Shown here piece after piece: positions 9,801 to 22,600 of a stretch of DNA of 64,000 nucleotides; the stretch's first letter is position 1; every line of letters begins with the position of its first letter. The stretch covers positions 12,819,103 through 12,883,102 of the forward strand of contig NC_087254.1 in assembly GCF_037042905.1 (NCBI RefSeq), read 5' to 3'. The notes under the pieces are model-generated. The model did not search any database and had not been told where the DNA came from. It was given only the letters and a program-made list of their open reading frames with translations. The stretch is from Lytechinus pictus. Its lineage: Eukaryota > Echinodermata > Echinoidea > Temnopleuroida > Toxopneustidae. The translations under genes were made by a program, and so were the position numbers.

Positions 9801-12800
9801 ATTAATAATTCCCACTATGCTTCCGACAGAAACGCCTGATATATTTGTTTTATATCCCTCTTTAACGTGTGGACCTAGTCCTTGCTGATGATTAACCAAT
9901 CTCGACCAAATCTAACGTTGCCAGATCTAGTCCTACTCCGTAAGCCTGTCGAGCTAATGCTAGACAGTTCCTGGGTAGGCTGCGCGCGGCTTCTACCCGA
10001 CTGCACTTAATGAGAGGTCCGCTGCGATGCGTTGACCTTTGCTGCAGTGCCAGTGGCACTCAAAATGTAAATAAATACGTGCAGTTAAATGTATGCTCTA
10101 AAAATTAGTATCAGATCTTGACTCACCTTATGTTTATTCCAAATTAAATGATCCTGTATAATGGCCGTTGGAATTATATTTTTTGCATTGTAATCTAGAC
10201 CCAATTCCACACTGTTTTTCAGATTGTCAGTACGGTATTTTGAGCGAGAGCTTTTTTTTATTTACTTTTTGCGGATGATCGATCTGGGTCAAGTCGGGGA
10301 GCATGCGCAATTCAACGTTGAGGGAACATATCGAGCATGAGCAAGCGCAGTTCTCCCCATGATAGTATATCGAAAAATATACGGAGCTAGAAGAAAACTA
10401 TACGGAGCTATTTGCAGCAACGTGCTTTCCTATTGAAATTATACACATGATCGCGAATTGACCAATCATTTATCTAGAATACTCATGAATATTCATAAGA
10501 GGGATATAATGCTAAATACAATGTTTAATAGTGCTGCTTGCTATTACCATGACTGGCATTTATTTTCAAGCTCATTTATTTACCATGCAATTATGTCTGG
10601 AAGTGCTGGCAAACTCAGTTTCAGTTTCATTTTTTTCCTTCAAATTTTCAAATCATTCATACATTTTACATTGATTATAAAACATGAATAGAAATATCAT
10701 GAGAAAATGAAATACATATAGAACTTTAAGGCCCGAATTCACAAAGGTGGTTTTTAAAACCATCGGTTGAACCTATGGTTTATGCAGATTTCTAGTATAA
10801 ATTACACTTATTTACCGTGTATGTAAAAAGTGTCCAATACTGATGCGCGCTTTTGTCACAGTGCGCCAAATTGACGCCTGTTGCCATGGTTGAGTACGCT
10901 ATTTTATTAATGAGTCCATTGTTTAGAATTAATGAGTACACTCTTCAGACAGTGGACTCATGAATAAAATAGCGTACTTAACCATGGCAAAAGGCGGCAA
11001 TTAGGCGCACAGAGAAAAGCGTGCATCAGCATTGGCCATTTCTTATTATACGCGATAATTAAGCATAATTTATGCAGGAAATCTACATAAACCATGGGTA
11101 CAGCCGGTGGTTTTCAAAACCACCTTTGTGAATTTGGGCCAAAAGGTTCCATGATAAATTATGCAACATATTGCAACAATATAGTTACTTGAGACAAAAT
11201 GAAATATACAATAATAAAACCAATCAAGTGAAGTATAGAGGGGCCTAAGTTGAAAGCTAGGCTAATGACTTATAGACTTCGATGGGAGATAAAAAGATCG
11301 ATATGGCTATATTATTGCTAACTCAATTCTGAATGAATTGTTTGTTTTTTGTTGCCCTGTTTGCAGGGAAGAGATAGAGAAACAACAAGCAAAGGAGCGT
11401 TACATGAAAGCTCATCTTGCGGGTAAGACAGATGAAGCCAGAGCAGACTTAGCCAGGTTAGCCATCGTCAGGAAGCAGAGAGAAGAAGCACAAAGGAGAA
11501 AAGAGTTAGAAGCAAAAGGTAATTATTTATAAAAGGTGATAGAGAGATTCCTAATGTTACTGTTTTTGCAGTATTTTATTCTTCTTTGATAATTTAACTT
11601 GGCTATTTCAGACCAGGATATACCCGGGGAGGGGGGGGGGTTCAATTTTACCCCCCTTCAGATCTCGGCCACTGATTGCGTGATCGCCGCAAATGTTTGC
11701 ATGTGCATAGAAGTAAACTAGGAAACTGTATAGTAACATTTTCAGAAAATTGATTGTGTACCTATATTTTGAAATAAATCAATTATGCAAATAAGCGTAT
11801 GAAATTTGCCATAAATTTTGTGTTTTGTGCATGTTTTTGCCTTTAACTCACTTTATATAGCTAGTAGAATGCTAATTTTTCATGACTATCAATTCTTACA
11901 TTTCTAACAAATATCTACCAAAAAAAATTGCTAAAGCATAATAAATTTCCTATGTATTTTATTGTTTTTTATGAACTTCCTCTAGGATCATATTGTGATC
12001 ATAAAAAGCATAAAATAAATCCATTTAAACCAACAAAAGTAAAAATAATCATACATAAAATGATATTTGGTTTACAAACACAATTTGCATTGACTTTGTA
12101 CGCTAAATCAAGTTTTTGAGCAATTTTTGGTCTGGCATGCACTTACATGTTGCCTAATTTTGGAACCGTGTACCCAGACGTTGCAAATTTGATCTCAAAA
12201 GATACGCAAGACTGAAAGAAAAAAGTCACCAAGCAGCGCAGTAAAAAAAAATTCGCGCAGTGGCATAGTGACAAAATTTGTTGAGGTAGGGTCAAATTGA
12301 CCCACCCTCTCTCCCCCCCTTAAATAAGGGTTAAAATGAAAATACTGCAAAATACCTCAAAATCATATTATACACATGTCTAATGGAGAAATTTGAAAAT
12401 ATTATTTTTTACACCCCAATTTTTTTTTCCATCTCCCAAATACTGCTATTCATTTTATGGGATTGTCATCCCTATGATAAGGATCGTAATAAAATGATTG
12501 GATGAAATCTGTCATATGACAAGTCATGTATTTTTAGCTAATATGAACATTGGCTATTAGGACTGATACGAATAACCAGTTCTACTGACCAGCCGTGGTT
12601 TTGAGATGTAGGCAGTTTATCAGTTAACAAGTATCCACATGCAATCTTACAAGATATGATGCACATTATTTTGCTCGGAATAATAATTACAGAATACAAA
12701 TAATTATCAGACACATTTGTTACCTTGACATTTGTTTACATTCTAAATAGTAAACTGTCCTGGCTCTTGAGCAGAAATTGTTAATATATAATATGTCCCG

Positions 12801-12851
12801 ATTTCTATCTCTCTTGCAGCAAAAGAAGCAAAAGCTAAAGGTAAGAAATGA
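6812..12851 (+). CDS. PDAP1: PDAP1, 28 kDa heat- and acid-stable phosphoprotein (5' coding exon missing)
   Basis: Exons inferred at 6812-6921, 8704-8808, 9517-9638, 11367-11518 and 12820-12851 (stop TGA 12849-12851). All have AG/GT borders and the phases run through without a break. The visible product is about 172 aa against about 181 in human. It starts with a Gly-rich stretch and [18 protein letters not shown], then an acidic Ser/Asp/Glu segment ([12 protein letters not shown]) expected to be phosphorylated. The family core follows ([55 protein letters not shown]) and then a Lys/Ala tail ending KAKGKK. In mammals the protein binds PDGF-A and is a casein-kinase substrate; its exact role is not settled. 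The first exon enters at phase 1 and needs only a few residues; ATGAAAG|GTATAT near 4466 would fit the phase but is weak. The gene runs convergently towards ETFA. Confidence 0.93.
7800..7917 (-). repeat. tRNA-derived SINE fragment in PDAP1 intron
   Basis: The minus strand reads as a tRNA-like head: AAGCTCTGTTGGTAGAGCG (D arm, A box), an anticodon-like loop CTCACAA (CAC, Val-like), then GGAGTTCAAGCC (B box). The acceptor stem does not close, and the sequence continues into an unrelated body, so it is a SINE head or tRNA pseudogene rather than a working tRNA. Confidence 0.6.
8470..8692. repeat. (CT)n/(TCTG)n pyrimidine tract before PDAP1 exon
   Basis: A 220-bp run of CT, CTCTGT and TTCCTCTTTC motifs ends just before the acceptor of the exon at 8704. 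It may extend the polypyrimidine tract. The predicted peptides here are low-complexity artefacts. Confidence 0.85.
8867..9094. mobile_element. MITE, ~228 bp, TIR GGGTGTTTCACAAAGATT, copy 1
   Basis: The inverted ends pair GGGTGTTTCACAAAGATTTA with TAAATCTTTGTGAAACACCC, and pairing continues through AAGTATGACTTA and the GTCGCAC region. The left end carries a 19-G run and the right end a 7-C run. A second copy lies at 20660-20874. It is non-autonomous and lies in a PDAP1 intron. Confidence 0.85.
9717..9813. repeat. ~97 bp hairpin, part of a small inverted-repeat element
   Basis: GGAATTATT...GTTGGACTGGCAA pairs with TTGCCAGTCCAAC...AATAATTCC around a centre near 9765. Outer flanks (ATATATCGGGCTTTG left, CGCCTGATATATTTG right) suggest that the whole element spans about 9685-9855. 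Lies in a PDAP1 intron. Confidence 0.75.
10730..11140. mobile_element. 411-bp foldback MITE in PDAP1 intron
   Basis: Terminal arms GGCCCGAATTCACAAAGGTGG and CCACCTTTGTGAATTTGGGCC begin an imperfect palindrome that runs to the centre at about 10930. Inner arms include GCCATGGTTGAGTACGCTATTTTATT and its complement near 10960. Total inverted length is about 190 bp per arm. It is transcribed with PDAP1, so the pre-mRNA would contain a long double-stranded hairpin. Confidence 0.85.
11610..12334. mobile_element. TTAA/CCCT-ended (piggyBac-like) MITE relic, copy 1
   Basis: Shares GATCTCGGCC, CGCCGCAAA, a TTTGCAT..AAGT internal part and a GGTCTCAAAAGAT-like part with the element at 16942-17688. The right end AATAAGGGTTAA is kept; the left end is decayed. 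Lies in a PDAP1 intron. Confidence 0.65.
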
Positions 12852-14928
12852 CGACTGCCCTCTGTGTTCAAACTATCAGTCACATATCTGCGATGCTACT
12901 CACTGGCATTATGAAAGCTGGGCTTAGATGAAAGCAAGATGGCTAACACACACACACCAATCACAAGGGATAACGGCTTTACCAGTCATCAACTTTTATC
13001 CCTCTCATTGACGACTGTTGAAAGGAGTTTCCTTCCAAGGATCACCACTACACTGCAATCAGTGGAATGTTTCATGCTGTTTCTTTTCATTGATTTTCAT
13101 TTACAAAGTGTTATAAGCTACTGAAATCATTGTTTATGATTGGCTGAGAGTAGGTGTATCATTGAAAATCACTTGCAGGGTGTTTTGTGAAATGCATCCA
13201 TCCCATTTTCATTGAAGAATCTTGTAAGGAACATCCTTTAGCTGTGATAATTTTCCAACTTCTTTACTCATCCAACATCATTCTTTTTTCTCTTTACAAT
13301 ATTTTATAATTGTAATCATTAAGATCTGATGAATGACAATTGTACAATGAACCTGGGATAAAGGAGTGCGAATGAAAGACTGAAGTATAACATTTGATCA
13401 CACTCCTGCTTCCACATTCTGACTTGAAGAGCGTTACATCTAGTGTCGTGAGTCCCCAAAATTATTCGTATGGTGGGATTTCAATGCCTCAATGCTCCAA
13501 TTGTCAACCACTTTTTGTCTATGAATTCATAAATATCTCAATCACATCATTCACTTCACCAAATCACCCCCCTCAAAAAAAAAAAAACACAAACAAAAAC
13601 AGTGTGTGTATTCTACAGCATTATATGCAAGATAATGGCATACTTCCAAAATAGAATACATACATTTAACAACAAAATTATTCACACCCCTATAAAAATT
13701 ATATAGTATTTTTCTCACGAATGAATGGTGGTGTTGTGAAACTTGGTCCTTGTGATTGTAACACTAGAAACACTCCCTTGGCAGCATAGGATAGATATTT
13801 AGCAGATAGTGACAATTTAAAATATGGTTTTCTAACATAAAATTCAAATGAATAAGTTTTTCATTATACATGTATAGGGATATTAATAATTTTAGAACTG
13901 GTCCTAAAACGATTATTGCTACAATTCTATTGGAATGAAAATTGGATAATTCTTTCGCCGTCATAAAGTTACAGAGGAGTACTGGTGTTAACATCATAGG
14001 GTCCAAGTTTCACAAAACTCATTCATGAGTGTGAAAAATACAAAATACAACAATCTGTTGTTAGAGGTATATGCCAGCAACTTCATCTAGAGATGGGCGA
14101 AGTCTGCGAGTTTAGTACAGCAGTTGCCATTACAGTAACTTTGCCATCGATTGTAATTACCATAGTAACGGGGCTCAGCAGCCATTCAAAACCATGGATT
14201 CCATGGAAATTACCGATGGAATGCGGAGTTAACACAATAACTTTATGCAACAGCAACCTGATATTGGTTGTAAAGTCTGATGTGAGTATGCAAAGTAGTT
14301 GCTTATTCAAGACTGAAAATGTGATTAAGTGGATGAACTTTTTCATTGTATATTATAGTAGAAGTATATGTAGTTTAGATATTGATAAGTAATGAACACA
14401 CAAGATTTATAGTAATATTACTATCTATTTCCATTTTTTTCAATGTCATTTGAATCAAATCATGTTGGTTCTTGTTTTCTTTTTGCAATGATGATCCTGA
14501 TATATTTCGCTTTACATCATACAATGTTTTATAATTATTATGGTGACTTTGGTTTGTGCAATGAGCACTGTTCATGTAAATTCTGAAGCTATCCCTTTAG
14601 TTCACTGCAATCTGTGATTTTCTTCCTTTTATCTTATGTTCATTTATTTCATTTAAATCCATTTTTTGCAATATTTTTGGCTATGTGTTCACCCTCCTGT
14701 ATGTTCATTATAGTTGTTTCACATTCACATGAATGTGTAGTCTTCTTTTCAGGCAGAAGTCCAGGTAAAGCATATGCCGAAACGTATACACACTGATGCT
14801 TTTGAATAGTCTGATATCAATTTCCTATGGAGTTCTTGAAATCAAGAATCGATGCATGACATTAATATATGAACTTGGTTAATATTCTGCAAAGTTCATA
14901 CTTGAGATTTGTAAAATGTATCACATTT
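12852..14928. other. PDAP1 3' flank, non-coding
   Basis: Presumed 3' UTR and intergenic DNA between the convergent PDAP1 and ETFA genes. No second gene was recognised. The short open frames here lack family features. Confidence 0.5.
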
Positions 14929-15907
14929 TGTCTCGCCTGCATAGCAGAGCGAGACTATAGGTGCCGCTTTTACGGCGGCGGCGGCGGCGTCGTCAACATT
15001 GAAATCTTAACCAAGGTTAAGTTTTTGAAATTTCATCATAAAAGTATGTGGACCTAGTTCATGAAACTTATTACTGAACATCTTGCCTGATTTTCGGATC
15101 ACATGACCAAGGTCAAAGGTCATTTAGGGTCAATGAACTTGGACCATGTTGGGGGAATCATTATCGAAATCTTAACCAAGGTTAAGTTTTTGAAATGTCG
15201 TCTTAACTTAGAAAGTATTAGGACCTAGTTCATGAAACTTGGACATAAGGTTAATCAAGTATCACTGAACATCCTGTTTCAGGTCGATGACTAAGGTCAA
15301 AGGTCACTTGGGGTCAATGAATTTTGACCATGTTGGGGGTATTTGTGGAATTGTCATAACTTTTATATTTTATGGATATAGTGCATGAAACTTAGACATA
15401 AGAGCAATTAAGTATCCCTGAAGATCCTGTGTGAGTTTCAGGTCACATGACTAAGGTCAAAGGTCATTTAGGGTCAACAAACTGATAATGTTGGGGGTAT
15501 TTGTGGACTTGTCATCATAACTTTTAAAGTTTATAGATCTAGATCATGAAACTTGGACATAGAGTAACCATGTACCCCTGAATATCCTGTGCATGTTTCA
15601 GGTCACATGACCAAGATCAAAGGTCATTTAAAGTCAATGAACTTTGGCCATGTTAGGGGTATTTGTTGAATTGGCATCATAACTTAGAAAGTTTATGGAT
15701 CTACACATGTAGTTCATGAAACAAGGGTAGTCTAGTACGAATGATTATTTTGCACACATCTTAGGTCACATGGTCAAAGGTCATGTTGGGTCAATGGACA
15801 TAGTATTTTATTATCATATGAGTGTTTTCTTTTGTGAATAATTATTTAATAGCTGTTTTAAAAGTCGGCACTGCTGCTATATCGAATCACGTAATGCAGG
15901 CGAGACA
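14929..15907. mobile_element. DNA element with internal ~160-bp tandem repeats carrying DR1 sites
   Basis: Ends are a perfect 14-bp inverted repeat, TGTCTCGCCTGCAT / ATGCAGGCGAGACA. Inside, five units of about 160 bp repeat GGTCACATGAC..AAGGTCAAAGGTCA..TTAGGGTCAATGAACTT..CCATGTTGGGGG. AGGTCA-A-AGGTCA half-site pairs lie at 15110, 15294 and 15454, with one-mismatch versions at 15614 and 15771. A (GGC)n run lies near 14973. No transposase coding was seen. The flanks show no clear target duplication. Confidence 0.8.
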
Positions 15908-16256
15908 GCCAGAGGTGTTCCACTTGTTGCGTTTATAATAAAGAAGAAAAAGAAGTATTTTAAGGTTATTGAAAAAAAAAGTATTTTAGGGTGATGATTT
16001 TGGTTTCATTATGTTTGGTAACTCGAAACAAAACAAAGAAACTTATCAATAAAAAACATTTTAATAGGAAGAAGTGTCTATTATTTTTTATTAAATTCAT
16101 TTAAACCAACATTCACTGAAAATAAAACCTACATACTTGGGCTCGATTGAGGGAAGTATAGCATGTCAAAACAAATTTTTGTCTGGGTTTTATGTGCCTT
16201 AGGCTTAGTCCAGAAGAAAGTACAATCATGAATATGTATGAAGATCAATTTTATGA

Positions 16257-16295
<39 letters not shown>

Positions 16296-16941
16296 CCTCA
16301 CCTGGGTCGAGAGCAGGACAATGTTGATGAATATCTTGCTGGGAGTTGAACCCATGATCCTCTGTTTGAAAGGCATATAAAGACATACTTCCTTTCTTGG
16401 AAACGTGGTTCTTCTGTATGCTGCTATATTCAGAAAAGGCACAGTAATTGCACAATCTGCCATCACCTTTATAGCAAAGCAGTAAAAAGCTCAAACTGAA
16501 TGAAAATGACCATTGCTTTGAATTATGACAGAAACATCTAGACAATTGAATTTTATATGTACTCTTATACCACACCTTAGTAAAATTGCCACTTTGGTTA
16601 TCAGGCTTTGATCTTCCAATTTGGTAATTAGTGTAAAGTTATATAATTCTGGCTGAATGATGTAATTCTTGAATTATGTCGAATAATGATTGTCACAGAA
16701 CTCCTTAAGCAATTGGTGTACATGTATATTGACGTCTCCCTGCCATGCATTTTATTTTTCATTCTAAATTATTGATAACTTTGGAATTACAGGAATAGAA
16801 AATACGTTTGAATGTATGAAAGTTAATCCCCTTATGGGAGGAAATACATGGATGTATCAAGCCAAGTCACATGTAGATGTATGTTCCTTTATCATGTTCA
16901 GTTTACTTTTCTTGAACTGAGTTTCAAGTATCATACATGTA
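15908..16941. other. Intergenic, with (AT)n at 16258-16294
   Basis: A perfect AT dinucleotide run of about 37 bp is the only distinct feature. No gene was recognised. Confidence 0.6.
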
Positions 16942-17688
16942 TTAACCCTAACTAGGCCGGGCTTTTTTGGCTGTTCTGTGGCCGGGGGGGGGGGGGGGGG
17001 GGGGGTTGATTTAACCCCCCCCTGAGATCTCGGCCGCCGATCGCGCGAGTGCCGCAAAAATTTGCACGCTGGTAGTGTGCGATGTAATCTACAAGGCTGT
17101 ATGGTAAAATTTTCCAAAATAATGAGATTTTATTTTATATGAATTAATTATGCTAATTTATGCATAAATCATACTTTTTGCTCTAATTCACTAAATAAAG
17201 CTCCTAGAATGCTTATTTGTGGTAAAAATATTCTTTGTAGCATTCTTAACAATGGCAATTGAAAAAAACTTCGGTTTGGAAATCAATTTCTTATGTATTT
17301 TATTGTTTTATTAATTTCTTTGTTTTTTAACCTTTTGTTTTTCTTTGTTTTTTTCACCAGATTTATTGCACAATCTTTTTGAAGCATAATTATGCTAAAA
17401 TCAATTGCTTTCAGCTGTTTGAAGTAAAAATAATCTTTATGAATAAGATGAGAAAACTCAATTTGCATTGACTTTGTACACAAAATCACGTTTTGGAACA
17501 ATTTTTGGTCTGACATGCACTTTCAAAATGTTGCGTAATTTCGGAACCGCGTACCCGGGCGTTGTAAATTTGGTCTCAAAATATGCGCGAGACTTAAATG
17601 TATAAACTCTGCGAGTGGCGCAGTCAAAAAATTTCGCGCGGAGGAATGATCGCAGAAACCCCCCCCCCCCCAGCCATTTTAGGGTTAA
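16942..17688. mobile_element. piggyBac-like non-autonomous element, 747 bp, copy 2
   Basis: Starts TTAACCCTAACTAGGC and ends GCCATTTTAGGGTTAA, so both ends show TTAA plus CCCTAA inverted repeats, as expected for the TTAA-inserting piggyBac superfamily. A 23-G run lies near the left end and a 14-C run near the right end. Related copies are at 11610-12334 and 27144-27420. No transposase. Confidence 0.75.
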
Positions 17689-19653
17689 ATGAGATTATTT
17701 CACTGTCTATCCCTTCACATCAGATCATACTCATGAATGTGGATAGTTAATGTCATAGCAGAAATAAAATGTTCATGTACTTTTTAAAAACAATTATGAA
17801 ATTCTGAGTAGTTTGATATTTTGTGTTGGTCAGTTGTACATGTATATCAATATTCATATTTTGGGGTCTATTTTCAGTGTATGATGGGGAAGGTTGTTTA
17901 TGTGTGATGTAAAGATTTGTGGTCGAATTGCCGATGGGAGAATCTCAATGGAATTAGTGATTTTGACATTTAATGCTCGTTACTTTCTTATAGTCTGCCC
18001 AATTGTTTTCGACCCAAGGGGGAGTTAAGTTGACCTCCCCCTCCCCAAAAAACCATGTCTGAAATAGCCAAGTTAGATTAAACCAAATTCCCTGTATTCA
18101 AATTTTGGATTATGCTAGGCTATTTAAAATGACATGTATATACCAGTCAAACATGAAAATGAAATCGGCAACCAAATGAAATGCAAACGATAAAGAATTT
18201 GAGGTAAAATTTCATATTTTTTATTCATATCTTTATCAACATATTGCTACACATCATCTTTCACCCAACATCACAGGAATATTCATTTTGTGCAAAATAC
18301 AACCACAGATAATAAATTTATACATGGATAATAGCCAATATTTTATCATTGAACATGAAAGAAGTTTCTCTTCCCAAATAGTAGAATATTTTACAGAAAA
18401 TATATTTAAATCAAAGAATGCGTGAACCCATTAGACAGTAACGGTGACAAAGTATAGAGCTATGTTCGACATAATAACAGAGAGATGGGGATTCGTTCGT
18501 ACATTTATATGTATTCATCTAATTACAGGCATAAAAACTACCATGTTTCTTCGTATATTCCAAGATAAGAAGCTAAATCTTCTCAACCCTTCAGACACAA
18601 TTTTTAATGACATCAGTCGTTTCCAGGGCAATTCTATAAAGTGTGTACGTCTAACCATGATCAACTACTTCATGTATAAGCATGACCTTCCTGAAATGTC
18701 TCCATTTCCTCGTTCATATCATAAGAGTGCATTCGTAATGCTTTTGAATTATGAGTTTGTGAGGTGAAGTATACATGGGAAAATGGGGGAATAGGAGTCC
18801 AAATGGTTGACTACTTTATGGAATTACCCATTATTTTCATTTCAGCTTAATCTGTACAGAAGGTTATCATCATAAGGTCATTCATTATGGCATTCTTTCT
18901 GTTTCAGATATGAATAACACACCCTGGTGGGGTTATTTATATCATACCCAAGTGCCATAAAACAACAGAAACTTGAACAATTATTGACCAGCCAATGCGT
19001 TTGATTTAATAAGTGAGCTCTATTACACCATGTATCCTACTAGTAGGATCCATGATTACACTACAAGTCACAAGTCTTTAACTCACTATAACACTATGAA
19101 AGCAGAGAAAAAAGGTTCAGTGAACCAAATCAATTGATCTGTGCTTTTATACTGTAATGGTGAGTTTAAGAACTGTGAATGGTAGTGTAGACAAATTAAA
19201 CAAATATATCGTATTTTAAAGAACATTTAATTACCGGTATCTTTTTAGAATAAAATCAATACATGACATGTACATGTAGTTGTGTTATCAATATCTTCAT
19301 TTAATCTGTACATCAGGTATTAAAGAATCATCATATGGATTCAATAATTACAGTGATATACAGTGTCTGCTGGCAAATTACATCCTAGCTCATAGTCTAT
19401 GATGAATTGGTTCATGTTCACTGAAAGTTATTTTCATTAGTGTTCATTCCAACAATGCGTGAAATAAATTGAGAAGGATATCAGATCACATTGATTGCCC
19501 AGTGCACAAGATGACCCACAGCATCAGGCATTCCTTTAACAATACAGTCTTGAAATGGGCAGTTTGTGGATACATGCCCCGGCCATGAATGTTGAACAAG
19601 TAATCAGGGGAGTTCTCATAGATGACACTGATTCGAATTGGTCTAGGTCACCA
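17689..19653. other. Intergenic DNA between convergent PDAP1 and ETFA
   Basis: AT-rich and non-coding. An open frame of 107 codons at 18444-18767 has no recognisable family signature and no splice context. ETFA's 3' UTR should occupy the right end. Confidence 0.5.
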
Positions 19654-22600
19654 TTACTTGTCCAACATCTCTGTCATTTCTGGGACAGCCTGCAAAAGGA
19701 TGAAAAATTAATATATGTGAAATAAATGAGAAATAAAATTGAACAAATTATTATCACACAAAATACAGATGTGCACTTATGATTACTATGTGAACACAAA
19801 CAAGCAACTTCCCTTTGAAGAGACTGGAGCAGCAAGTGCTAAAAATAAAGTGCTTGACTTGCCAAAATACCTATGTCACATGACTACTTCACAATTTCCT
19901 TTTGAGCCAATGAACAATAGTTTAGCAACCAATATGCAGATGCTTTCTGCAATGTAGAGAATCTATTATCAAAAGCCCTTCCTGACAAAGCAGTTTTTAC
20001 TGAAAATCAGTGAATCAGAACAGCAGTGTCAACTGTGACTATGGACAAACAACATATTCAATTTTCTTGTCTTTTCTGAAACATATAATGATCAACTGTC
20101 TCGGTTCATCAATTTTTGACAGAGACCCCTCAGCTGTTCTTGTGATTTGACAGGCATTTTCAATAGATTTACCAAGTTGTAGAGTACGTCCCCATTGCAA
20201 TTGCGAAAACTCGCTACTGAATTACCTCACTACACTTTAGCCTCTGGATTAAGGAAGCTACAGCATTCAAGGAATCAATTCATACTGGGACAAGAAGCTT
20301 CCAGCTCACACTTTGCAATGATCCCGCTTCTTTGTGGCTCAGTGGATAAGTCTCCGGACTTTGAACTACTAGTTCTTGGGTTTGTCCCAACTTGGCACTC
20401 GCATCCTTTGGCAATATACGCTTGCCACTCTCCACCCTTGAATGCTCCAGCACCTGGTTAGGGTCACCATGCCTAAGCCGGGGTAATAGCATGCAGCACT
20501 TTCAATCATTGTACGAAGCACTATATAAATGTTGAATATTATTATTATCATGTAATTGCTTCACGGCTAGGCTACCTTATAGGCAGCGATGAATTAGTCT
20601 GGACATTTTTGGCCAGTGACATTCAGTAATTTTAAATTTTTATGACACGACGCAGACCTGGGGGTTGTTTCACAAATATTCAAGTATGACTTAAAGAGTC
20701 GCACTTAAATGAAGATGAGTACATGATATGCAACGCGCACATCTTATTGATTAATATGCAGTAGTGCACGTCCTCTTGGCATGATCTGACCAATGTGGTC
20801 ATGACTTTTATACCATACACACGGCATATAAGTGCGACTTTAAGCCATACTTAAATCTTGGTGAAACACCCCCCAGGTACAGGTCAGCAAATTATTGTGA
20901 GTGGTATTAGTGCATCACCTTGAAAAGATCAGCTACGAGTCCGAGGTCAGCAACTTGGAAGATAGGTGCTTCAGGATCTTTGTTGATAGCGACGATAGTC
21001 TTGCTATCCTTCATACCGGCCAAATGTTGAATTGCACCAGAGATACCAACGGCTATGTACAATTGCTGCAAGATTAGAAGAAAGAGATAGCTCACTTCAT
21101 TGTTGGAGCAATCCATTTTTCCTCAGGCAATTTTATTTTATTTCTTTTTTTTGGGGGGGCTACTTTTTCACAACTTACTGCCTAAACCTGAAACATTGGA
21201 TAAGCGTTAACATTGCAATAAATGGGGATTTCAAGGGCTCTTTTGAGTATTTTGGGGGCAAAACCGCCGCCAGTCCCCGCGTAATCTTGTCTGTTTTCCA
21301 GGGTGTGAATATTCAAATATTGTTAAATAATTTACAAAACAATGTAAGAAAATAAAGGTACATGTTATCTTGCAACAAAAATCCATTTTAAATTCTTGTT
21401 ATTTCAAAAAGTCTTTAGGAAACGGGCCCCAGGAATCATAGTAATCCAAGGACCAAATTTGCAGTTAAAAGCTACTGAAATCCTTCAATATGATTGGCTG
21501 ATAGTAAATTTGTTTAAAAAATTGTGCATTTTTTATCATAACAAGTCTTTATGAAATAGGACCCCATGAAGCATGATTTTCCAAGGACCATCGTCATTCA
21601 GTTTCATTTGAACTAAATCACATATATAATGCATGGGGATGATACTTACTGGAGCGACGATCTTGCCAGTCTGTCCGACCTGCATGTCGTTGGGAACGAA
21701 ACCGGCATCGACAGCTGCGCGGGAAGCACCCACGGCTGCGTTCATCTTGTCGGCAAGGGTGTACAGGAGTTCAAAGTTGTCACCACTCTTCATGCCCCGC
21801 CCTAGGAACAATAGAGAACAAATCACATGCAATTACTTGTCTTACAAAATCAAAGACCAGGCAGGAGGGTGTTTTAGGAGGGCGACTCACAGCCATGCTT
21901 GCAGACCATCAAGCTCAGTATCAAACACAACTCCATTGGCTGGTATTCTGATAGCCATGGTTTAGTTCAACCTGGGTTGATTTTTACCAGACTTTTACGG
22001 CGTGCCAGTTGTCATTTCATTCCACAATTGAAAATTATTCTTATCCAGCAGCAAAAGGTTGTAAAAAAATTAGTCATGAAATGGGCAGAGTGGTAGGGTA
22101 CATACAAAATATGAATTTTGAGAAATAAATGATACAATAAAATTGTCATGAAATATGGAAGATATATCATGAATCCCAGTATTCCATAGAAATGTGGTTT
22201 AGACTCTAGTTTAGACTACACTTTAGCTACCAGAATACCACCCTTTGACTTTTTCCAGGTCTCATGACTGTTGTACCCAAACTAGCAGCCTGTATCATGC
22301 TCATATGTTTCGAAGTAACCTATTTTACCTATTGCCCTAACTATATTCTCCCTGACAAACATCGATTTTTAACTTGCTTGCTCCAGGCCTCGTCTGCTTG
22401 CATTGCTTGTTTTCTTTACCCCCCCCCCCCCCCCCCCGGATAATACTGCTTGATTGATTTCAAAACTGTGCAAACTTAGAAACATTGGACAATTAATCAT
22501 GGCACTGAGCAAATATTATTCTTGTATCAAACCTAAGTCCCGAAATATGCTATTTTCTCCACAGACTTCTTGGTTCAATATCTCTTTAATATCAACCCTT

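Noticed and set aside
14093-14392. Overlapping 99- and 87-codon frames on opposite strands
   Set aside because: No family features. The local CCATGGATTCCATGG palindromic sequence explains openness on both strands.
18444-18767. 107-codon open frame between PDAP1 and ETFA
   Set aside because: No recognisable motif, no splice context and no matching composition; an open frame of this length is expected by chance in 64 kb.
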